DNA from: an uncultured Alistipes sp.
GTDB taxonomy: Bacteria > Bacteroidota > Bacteroidia > Bacteroidales > Rikenellaceae
Assembly (NCBI GenBank): GCA_904502005.1
Contig: CAJGDC010000035.1
Location: forward strand, 1-20,590
Direction: 5' to 3'
DNA length: 20,590 nt
Every line of letters begins with the position of its first letter. Within the stretch, counting starts at the first letter, position 1. The position numbers and the translations under genes are program-made. The notes below the pieces were generated by a model, which had not been told where the DNA came from, did no database searches, and worked only from the letters and a program-made list of their open reading frames with translations. Below are positions 14,678 to 20,590 of the stretch, piece by piece.

Positions 14678-17600
14678 ATGAAAAGATTCTACTTTTTTAC
14701 ACTTGTAGCTGCAATGTTTGCCGCTTGTACATCTAATATGACAGACGAGCAGGCTGTTTGCATTGACATAGCTACACCCGAGACACTTATCGGAACTTTC
14801 GAGGGCGATGAGATGCGTATTCAGCTCGACAATGGTAAGACTGTTTGGACCGCTGATGACCTTGTTTCAGTCTTCTACCTCTCAAATGCCAACCAAAAGT
14901 GGCAGTATCAGGGCGAAACTGGCGAGCGCACCGGAAACCTTAAACAGGTAGAGGCTGGCAATGCCACCGAGACAATGAAGCGCGTGGTCGTTGTCTATCC
15001 TTACAACGAAAATTACTACATCAACACCGACACCTACAACGTAAAGGGTTGGCTAGCAGCCGAACAGACCTATCTTGCTGATAGCTACGGTTTGAACGGC
15101 AATATCATGATTTCGCAGAGCGAGTATAACCAGTTCTCGCTCAAGAATGTCTGCGGCTGGCTGAAAGTGCAACTTACAGGTAATGGCGAGAAGGTGCAGA
15201 GCATTACCCTTAAGGGTAACAATGGCGAGCAGGTTGCGGGCGAGGTCTATATCAACTCCTCTGACGCCACCTCAGCCCTAGCCACAGATATGGGCTCGGC
15301 AGACGATAACGATAATAGCGCCGGCGGCAACCTCGTTTTTGAGGATACAATCCTTACCGAGGTCACACTCAACTGCGGTGAGGGTGTAACACTCAGCGCA
15401 GAGCCAACAGCTTTCTACATTGGACTGCCTCCGCAGGAGTTTACTCAGGGTATTAGTCTAGAGATTAAGGCAACAGATGGTCATATTATGACAAAATCAA
15501 CAAATAAGTCTGTTTTAATCAATCGCAATGCTATTCAGCCGATGGCTGCAGTTGATTTTGTTCCGTCATATCCACTAAGTAACGAAATCTTTTACACTGC
15601 GACCGCTATGGTTACCCCATATGCAACGGATGTATTTGGCTCAAATATCGTTTCGAATATTTACGATGCGGAAAAGGACTATGGTGTAATCACCTTTGAT
15701 AGTCCAGTTACTTCGATTGGATATTGTGCATTCAGCGATTGCTGTAGTCTAACGAGCGTAACAATTCCTGATAGCGTAACATCAATTGAAACAAGCGCAT
15801 TTCAAGGATGCAATAAATTAACAGAAGTAACTATTCCTGACAGCGTTACATCTATTGAAAGGTCTGCATTTGCTTTCTGTGACAGCCTAAAAAGTTTTCA
15901 TGGAAAATTTGCATCAGAAGATAATCGTTGCCTAATTGTGAATGGTACTCTCAAGGCTTTTGCCCCTGCAGATTTGCTGGAGTATACTATACCAAGTGAG
16001 GTTACCAGTATTGGTGATTCTGCCTTTAGAGGTTGTAATAAACTGACAAATATAGCTATACCAGATAGTGTTACAAGTATTGATGGTGGTGTATTTAACA
16101 ATTGTGATAATCTTGCTGCATTCTACGGCAAATTCGCATCGGATGATAATCGTTGCTTGATTGTGAATGGTGTTCTTAAATCTTTCGCTCCAGCAGGATT
16201 AACCGAATATGAAATCGTAAATGGTGTTACATCAATTGAAGAATATACGTTCTATAGTTGTAGTAGCCTAATCAGTGTAACAATTCCTGAAACTATTACT
16301 AATATTCGTTATGCAGCTTTTGCAAATTGTACTAAATTAAAAACAGTATATTGTAAAGCTACAACCCCTCCAGCTGGTGGTAGATATATGTTTTCGCATT
16401 ACTCAAATGATAAATCTCCTCTTGGTTGTACGATCTACGTTCCTGCAGACTCTTTTGAGGCATACAAGGTCGCTGATGGTTGGAGCGAGTATGCCGACAA
16501 CTTTGTCGCCTATGACTTTGAGAAGGGCGAGGTGGTTGAGATTATTCCTGAGACCTGGAAAATTTACTATACAGCAACGGCGAAAGTAGAACCATATAAC
16601 AAAAATGCTTTCGGTACAAATATCATCTCTAACACCTACGATGCAGACAAGAAGTGTTGGGTGCTCTCTTTTGACAATGTTGTAACAAAAATTGGATATT
16701 CTGCATTCAGAGGATGCTCTAATTTGCAAGGTATTATCATACCAAGTCAGGTAGTCACAATTGAGGAGTATGCATTTGGATTATGCGATAACCTAAAGCA
16801 TGTAACCATTCCTGATAGTGTCGTAGATATTGAGAAATTAGCATTCTATTCGTGTCAAAATATAGAGGCTTTTTATGGAAAGTTTGCCTCAGTTGATAAT
16901 CGTTGTTTGATTATTGATGGTGTACTCAAAATGTATGCTACAAATTGTAGCGCGCTGGACTTTTCTGTTCCAAATAATGTCTCCACAATTGAAGATTACG
17001 CGTTCTATGGTAGTACAAACCTAACAAATTTAACAATATCAGATAGCGTTGAAACAATTGAAAAAGGAGCCTTTTATGGTTGCAAAAATTTGGAGAATGT
17101 TACATTTGGTAGTAATCTAACGGCACTATATGGCTCTGCATTCTGTTCTTGTAGCAAACTTACAAGCTTAATTATTCCCGATAGCGTCACTTTGATTGGA
17201 GATCACGCATTTGAATCGTGCAGCAGCCTAACAGATGTAACAATCGGTAAAAGCGTTAAAACAATTGAGCAGAGTGCTTTTGCTTATTGCAACAACCTTA
17301 AGAGAATTTATTGTAAACCAACAACACCTCCAATAGATGGCGTAAATATGTTTTATAATCATGCTTCTGATTTAAAGATATATATACCATATACATCTGT
17401 TAATGACTATATTTCTAGATGGGGTGTGGATTACAAAGATATTCTCGTTGCTTATGATTTTGATAAAAACGAAATTGTACAACAAAATAATGAGATTTGG
17501 TACACCGCAACTCGAAAAATTGAGCCATACAAGACATGGGCATTCAGTACAACATATGTATCGAATGAATGGAACTCTGAAACTGGCAAAGGAGTGATGA

Positions 17601-18559
17601 AATTTAACGGCAATCTCACCTCTATTTCTGATGAAGCATTCTGTGATTGTCGCAATCTAATAAGTATAACTTTGCCGAATAGTATCACATGGGTTGGTAA
17701 TAAGGTTTTCTATGGTTGCACTTCACTAACACACTTTTATGGCAAACATGCATCGTCAGATAATAGATGTTTAATAATCAATGGCTCTTTGAAGGCAGTT
17801 GCACCAGCAGGAATTGCAGAGCTAACCGAATACACTATTCCCGATGGCGTTACATCGATTGGAGATAGTACATTCAGTACATGTACATCGCTGACAAGTG
17901 TTACTATTCCGGATAGCGTTACATCAATCGGAAAGTACGCATTTGAGTATTGTAGAAAGCTGACAAGTATTACAATCCCTGAAAAAGTTAGCTCGATAGG
18001 ACGCAATGCATTTAGTAATTGCGATGCATTGTCAAAAGTTAATATAACTAATCTGTCAGCATGGTGTAAAATAGTTTTTGATTGCATGGAAAAACAAAGT
18101 AATAGTGTATCTTTCTATATTGCAACAAATCCACTATACTATGCTGACCTGTATATCGATGGATCAAAAATAACAGACCTTATTATTCCAACAGACATAA
18201 CAGAAATTAAGAATAGTACATTCATGGGTTGTTCCTCATTAACAAACGTTCAACTGCATGATGGCATTACATCTATTGGATATTATGCATTTGGCAATTG
18301 CACATCGCTAACAAGCATAACTATTCCTAAAAGCGTAGTGAAGATGGCTGAATACTGCTTTGAAGATTGTAATAATCTAAAAACCATTAATTGCAAAGCG
18401 ACTGTTCCCCCATCGATACTATACAACAATGCAAATTGGATTCATCTATTCGACTCATACGTAGAAAGAATAAATGTTCCTTCAGAATCTGTGAGTTCAT
18501 ATAAATCTGCTGTCGGTTGGAAAGACTATAAAAATAAAATTTGGAGCTACAACTTCTAA
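14678..18559 (+). CDS. Surface lipoprotein: fimbrillin-like N-terminal domain plus three BspA-type leucine-rich-repeat modules
   Basis: 1293 residues from the ATG at 14678; an upstream in-frame TTG at 14651 overlaps the small gene's stop and is rejected. The lipobox FAAC places the lipid on Cys17. Residues about 25-295 look like the fimbrillin/Mfa-like fold (KTVWTADDLVSVFYL, then VYPYN, and a NRNAIQPMAAVDF end). From 303 on, LRR_5 repeats of the type TIPDSVTSIGxxAFxxC are arranged in three modules starting at residues 303, 628 and 939, each opening with a YTATxKVxPY header. Each closes with a C-K-(A/P)-T-x-P-P block; the first two then end in AYDF and the last in SYNF. Four inserts of the form GKxASxDNRCLI interrupt the repeats. 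Such proteins in Bacteroidales are surface adhesins or ligand binders. Cotranscription with the small peptide is likely. Confidence 0.87.
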   Translation: MKRFYFFTLVAAMFAACTSNMTDEQAVCIDIATPETLIGTFEGDEMRIQLDNGKTVWTADDLVSVFYLSNANQKWQYQGETGERTGNLKQVEAGNATETMKRVVVVYPYNENYYINTDTYNVKGWLAAEQTYLADSYGLNGNIMISQSEYNQFSLKNVCGWLKVQLTGNGEKVQSITLKGNNGEQVAGEVYINSSDATSALATDMGSADDNDNSAGGNLVFEDTILTEVTLNCGEGVTLSAEPTAFYIGLPPQEFTQGISLEIKATDGHIMTKSTNKSVLINRNAIQPMAAVDFVPSYPLSNEIFYTATAMVTPYATDVFGSNIVSNIYDAEKDYGVITFDSPVTSIGYCAFSDCCSLTSVTIPDSVTSIETSAFQGCNKLTEVTIPDSVTSIERSAFAFCDSLKSFHGKFASEDNRCLIVNGTLKAFAPADLLEYTIPSEVTSIGDSAFRGCNKLTNIAIPDSVTSIDGGVFNNCDNLAAFYGKFASDDNRCLIVNGVLKSFAPAGLTEYEIVNGVTSIEEYTFYSCSSLISVTIPETITNIRYAAFANCTKLKTVYCKATTPPAGGRYMFSHYSNDKSPLGCTIYVPADSFEAYKVADGWSEYADNFVAYDFEKGEVVEIIPETWKIYYTATAKVEPYNKNAFGTNIISNTYDADKKCWVLSFDNVVTKIGYSAFRGCSNLQGIIIPSQVVTIEEYAFGLCDNLKHVTIPDSVVDIEKLAFYSCQNIEAFYGKFASVDNRCLIIDGVLKMYATNCSALDFSVPNNVSTIEDYAFYGSTNLTNLTISDSVETIEKGAFYGCKNLENVTFGSNLTALYGSAFCSCSKLTSLIIPDSVTLIGDHAFESCSSLTDVTIGKSVKTIEQSAFAYCNNLKRIYCKPTTPPIDGVNMFYNHASDLKIYIPYTSVNDYISRWGVDYKDILVAYDFDKNEIVQQNNEIWYTATRKIEPYKTWAFSTTYVSNEWNSETGKGVMKFNGNLTSISDEAFCDCRNLISITLPNSITWVGNKVFYGCTSLTHFYGKHASSDNRCLIINGSLKAVAPAGIAELTEYTIPDGVTSIGDSTFSTCTSLTSVTIPDSVTSIGKYAFEYCRKLTSITIPEKVSSIGRNAFSNCDALSKVNITNLSAWCKIVFDCMEKQSNSVSFYIATNPLYYADLYIDGSKITDLIIPTDITEIKNSTFMGCSSLTNVQLHDGITSIGYYAFGNCTSLTSITIPKSVVKMAEYCFEDCNNLKTINCKATVPPSILYNNANWIHLFDSYVERINVPSESVSSYKSAVGWKDYKNKIWSYNF
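15584..16558 (+). repeat. BspA LRR module 1
   Basis: Encodes residues 303-627: header EIFYTATAMVTPYATDVFG, five or six LRR_5 units, two GKFAS-DNRCLI inserts (DNA at 15902 and 16127) and the closing CKATTPP...VAYDFEKGE block. Confidence 0.75.
16559..17491 (+). repeat. BspA LRR module 2
   Basis: Encodes residues 628-938: header KIYYTATAKVEPYNKNAFG, LRR_5 units, one GKFAS-DNRCLI insert (DNA at 16877) and the closing CKPTTPP...VAYDFDKNE block. It aligns end to end with module 1. Confidence 0.75.
17492..18556 (+). repeat. BspA LRR module 3
   Basis: Encodes residues 939-1293: header EIWYTATRKIEPYKTWAF, LRR_5 units, one GKHAS-DNRCLI insert (DNA at 17741) and a terminal CKATVPP...SYNF block. It contains a divergent stretch (NLSAWCKIVFDCMEK) not seen in the other modules. 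Confidence 0.72.
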
Positions 18560-18584
18560 CAGCCAAGCAGTTATCAGTAACAAA

Positions 18585-18617
18585 ATAGACCGACTAAAGA
18601 TGTTTTAGTCGGTCTAT
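18585..18617. terminator. Perfect 14-bp hairpin, bidirectional terminator between converging genes
   Basis: ATAGACCGACTAAA (18585-18598) pairs exactly with TTTAGTCGGTCTAT (18604-18617) around a 5-base loop. On the plus strand a T-rich CTATTTTATT follows; on the minus strand TTTTG follows. It lies 25 bases after the BspA-like stop and 19 bases after the GNAT stop, serving both. Confidence 0.88.
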
Positions 18618-18636
18618 CTATTTTATTATCACAGCA

Positions 18637-19785
18637 TTACAGCGGCTTGATAAATGCTCGGCGGCGTTTGTGCTGGATATGGTCAAAAATCACAAAATTT
18701 GAGAGGTTTTTGTGGTTAGTCTCCAGGATAGAGGTTGTCTCTACCCTCTGGATGCCATACCTTCTAAAATATGGGGTCATCTCGTCAAAAATTAGCGAGG
18801 CAACACCCAAATTCTGATAGTCTGGGCGAACGGCGATAATCAGCAGATCAAAGTCGGTGAACTTCTTAGCTTTCAGCGCCTTAAGCAGGTGATACCAGCC
18901 AAATGGGAAGAGTTTACCACCACACTTACGCAGAGCATCAGAGAGCGACGGCATACCCAGTCCTACAGCAACAATCTCATCCTTCTCGTTAGCCACAAGG
19001 GTCACAAAGTCGAAGTTGAGAATTGGGAAGTACATCTTGCAGTAATACTGCTTCTGGCGATCGGTCATCGGCTGATAGTTATAGAGCTTCTGATATGCCG
19101 CATCCATCACATCAAAATAGGTATAGCCATATCGGCGTTTCAGCTCACTCGAGTTCTTGACCTTGACTGTATGCAGTTTATATCGCTGCTCGACAATCTT
19201 CGCAAGGCGGCGCATTCTCTCAGGAGCCTGCTCAGGCGGCGTAATCTGGAACTCAATCCAATCGGTCTCCTTGCCCAGTCCATAACGCTCATAGTGGGCG
19301 ATATAATATGGGTGTGTATAGAGACTAGCCATAGGTGCGCTATAGTCAAAGCCCTCAATCAGCAGACCCTCCTTATCAAAGTCTGTAAAGCCCACAGGAC
19401 CATTCAGATGCGTCATGCCACGCTCCCTACCCCATGCTGCCACTGAGTCAATGAGCAACTTAAAGACCTGATAATCATCAATAAAGTCAAACCAACCAAA
19501 GCGGCACTTTTTAACTTTCCACGCCTCATTTGCGCGGTGATTGACGATTCCAACGATACGACCCACGATGCGGTTATCTTTGTACGCCATATAGATAACA
19601 TATTCGCACACCTCAAGGGCTGGATTGCTCTTTGGATCAAAGGTGTTCACCTCATCAAAAAATATCGGCGGACAGTAGTAGGGATTTCCCTTGTAGAGAT
19701 CTATTCCAAACTGCACAAAACGACGCAAGTCGCGCTTTGTTTTGACCTCTTTAATTACAATTTCATTGGGGTTAGTAGTAGACAT
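18637..19785 (-). CDS. GNAT-like N-acetyltransferase family protein
   Basis: 382 residues, cytoplasmic, no signal peptide. The N-terminal half has the pattern of the Bacteroidetes family that begins with KEVKTKRDLRRFV...LYKGNPYYCPP and includes GPVGFTDFDKEGLLIEGF. The C-terminal part (about 310-365) has GNAT motif A (AVRPDYQNLGVASLIFDEM), where the Q/R-x-x-G-x-A/G loop would bind the acetyl-CoA pyrophosphate, followed by a VETTSILETNHKN strand and helix. It may be a double GNAT fold. The acceptor substrate is unknown. Its start is 71 bases downstream of rimM with a 9-bp hairpin between, and no TAnnTTTG box is seen. It converges on the BspA-like gene. Confidence 0.8.
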   Translation of the reverse strand: MSTTNPNEIVIKEVKTKRDLRRFVQFGIDLYKGNPYYCPPIFFDEVNTFDPKSNPALEVCEYVIYMAYKDNRIVGRIVGIVNHRANEAWKVKKCRFGWFDFIDDYQVFKLLIDSVAAWGRERGMTHLNGPVGFTDFDKEGLLIEGFDYSAPMASLYTHPYYIAHYERYGLGKETDWIEFQITPPEQAPERMRRLAKIVEQRYKLHTVKVKNSSELKRRYGYTYFDVMDAAYQKLYNYQPMTDRQKQYYCKMYFPILNFDFVTLVANEKDEIVAVGLGMPSLSDALRKCGGKLFPFGWYHLLKALKAKKFTDFDLLIIAVRPDYQNLGVASLIFDEMTPYFRRYGIQRVETTSILETNHKNLSNFVIFDHIQHKRRRAFIKPL

Positions 19786-19814
19786 AACTATTTGTTTGGG
19801 TTATAGCTTATACG

Positions 19815-19837
19815 CAGTTTATCGAGCAGATAAACTG
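19815..19837 (-). terminator. 9-bp perfect hairpin after rimM, possible terminator
   Basis: CAGTTTATC (19815-19823) and GATAAACTG (19829-19837) are exact reverse complements with a 5-base loop, 20 bases after the rimM stop on the minus strand. No T-run follows, so terminator activity is uncertain. Confidence 0.4.
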
Positions 19838-19856
19838 AGACAATGCGAGGAATCTA

Positions 19857-20345
19857 TTACAGAAGCAGCAGCCCGTCTGGAAGCACGAGCTTTATTGTAC
19901 GCTGCTCAAAGTCAATACCGGCGATAAACTCCTCAGCTGCCGGAACAAGATGCTCGCCGTCAGAGAGCGTAATCTCAAAGAGAGGGTTGATGTCATTGTC
20001 GTAGAAGTCTGTAATTGTACCCTTGCGACGACCCACCTTGACCGTAAAGCCAATAAGGTCCTCAAAGGTGAACTCGTCATCATCCGCCTCCTGCTCCTCA
20101 ATAAAAATCTCATTGCCCATGATAATCTCGGCACGCTTTACAGTGTCTATATCTGCAAAACGAACGGTAGCGCTGCCACGACCACGACGGGCAAAAGAGT
20201 CACAAAAAAGAGGAACAACCAGACTGTCCACAATTGTAAACAGTGGTTGTTCCACAGAAAAGTCGTCGGGGAAGTCGGCATAGAGGTTTACATTAACCTC
20301 ACCCTCAGCTCCAAAGAGCTTTGTTATGCGACCGACTGCCAACAT
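19857..20345 (-). CDS. rimM: Ribosome maturation factor RimM
   Basis: 162 residues. The N-terminal RimM barrel opens with LAVGRITKLFGAEGEVNV, has the basic segment FARRGRGSATVRFADID (about 52-68), and the second, PRC-barrel domain begins near DLIGFTVKVG and includes INPLFEI and HLVPAAEEFI. RimM binds S19 and helps mature the head of the 30S subunit in the cytoplasm. The start is the ATG at 20343-20345, preceded by an AAGGCAGG sequence. It lies 10 bases after the rpsP stop, the conserved rpsP-rimM arrangement. Length and domain order are normal for the family. Confidence 0.93.
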   Translation of the reverse strand: MLAVGRITKLFGAEGEVNVNLYADFPDDFSVEQPLFTIVDSLVVPLFCDSFARRGRGSATVRFADIDTVKRAEIIMGNEIFIEEQEADDDEFTFEDLIGFTVKVGRRKGTITDFYDNDINPLFEITLSDGEHLVPAAEEFIAGIDFEQRTIKLVLPDGLLLL

Positions 20346-20355
20346 ACCTGCCTTG

Positions 20356-20590
20356 TTACTCTGCAGCCTCAGTTGACTCCTCAGCAGCAGCCTCAGCAGC
20401 AGCTGCAGCAGCCTCAGCCTCAGCAGCAGCCTTCTTCTCAGCGAGAGCCTGTACGCGAGCAGCGTTAACAGCTGCCTCAGCAGAGAGACGAGCCTTCTTG
20501 TCAGCTGTAGCAGCAGAAGCGAGTGAGCAAACCTTAGCAGCTACCTTACCCTCCTTCTCGCCGAGCCACTTGTTAAAGCGAGCCTCAGCC
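20356..20590 (-). CDS. rpsP: 30S ribosomal protein S16, C-terminal part (start beyond window)
   Basis: The frame enters from the right edge and ends at TAA 20356-20358, giving 77 residues. It reads AEARFNKWLGEKEGKVAAK, then an Ala/Glu/Lys-rich tail (QALAEKKAAAEAEAAA, ending EESTEAAE). Bacteroidetes S16 proteins carry exactly this kind of long C-terminal extension after the conserved S16 core, which lies outside the window. The following rimM gene supports the call. The low-complexity GCAGCA-type codons in the DNA come from the alanine run. Confidence 0.88.
   Translation of the reverse strand, partial: AEARFNKWLGEKEGKVAAKVCSLASAATADKKARLSAEAAVNAARVQALAEKKAAAEAEAAAAAAEAAAEESTEAAE

Noticed and set aside
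15700..18400. Repetitive DNA that might suggest a CRISPR array or tandem repeat
   Set aside because: The repetition is codon-phased and encodes LRR_5 units of variable sequence; there are no constant repeats with unique spacers.
20370..20440. GCAGCA-type simple repeat near the right edge
   Set aside because: It is the alanine-codon run of the S16 C-terminal tail in a normal reading frame, not a separate repeat element.

Overview
The window looks like a chromosomal segment from a Bacteroidales bacterium. Several promoters carry the Bacteroidetes -7 box (TAnnTTTG, once with a -33 TTTG 20 bases upstream). Ribosome binding sites are A-rich without clear Shine-Dalgarno sequences. Envelope families typical of this order dominate (DUF3667, DUF4252, DUF3316, BspA-type leucine-rich repeats, Bacteroidetes-style AsmA), and S16 has the long Ala/Glu-rich tail seen in the phylum. 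The RimM and peptide style suggest Rikenellaceae/Alistipes, which is a guess from memory. No RNA genes, insertion sequences, CRISPR arrays or phage genes were seen.

Layout. The left edge (1-350, minus) is the N-terminal part of a NifU/IscU-like iron-sulfur scaffold gene. Next, all on the minus strand, come an AsmA-family protein (436-3042), a patatin phospholipase fused to an outer-membrane barrel (3191-5593), and a 701-residue lipoprotein (5663-7768) whose C-terminal 400 residues resemble the staphylococcal leukocidin/hemolysin pore-forming family. From 12174 down to 7884 runs a compact five-gene envelope operon: a DUF3667 membrane protein with a zinc ribbon, a DUF4252 secreted protein, an unknown secreted protein, a DUF3316 barrel-like protein and an S41 peptidase lipoprotein. 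It has one clear promoter at 12201-12232. Across a 289-base divergent region lies the plus-strand block. This holds a TPR/transmembrane/LuxR-type HTH regulator (12464-14410), a 38-codon small gene (14541-14657), and a 1293-residue lipoprotein with a fimbrillin-like N-terminus and three tandem BspA LRR modules (14678-18559). A 14-bp hairpin then separates this block from a converging GNAT-like gene. The right edge is the housekeeping rpsP-rimM pair.

How it may work together (inference). Most of the central 15 kb encodes exported or envelope proteins. The regulator, small peptide and adhesin-like lipoprotein look like one surface module, with the regulator possibly controlling the downstream promoter. 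The leukocidin-like lipoprotein followed 69 bases later by a patatin-barrel phospholipase is the most striking combination: two membrane-attacking protein types in a row in a probable gut commensal. The pore-former call rests on aligned motifs recalled from LukF and on a visible amphipathic beta-hairpin. A profile search or structure prediction would settle it.
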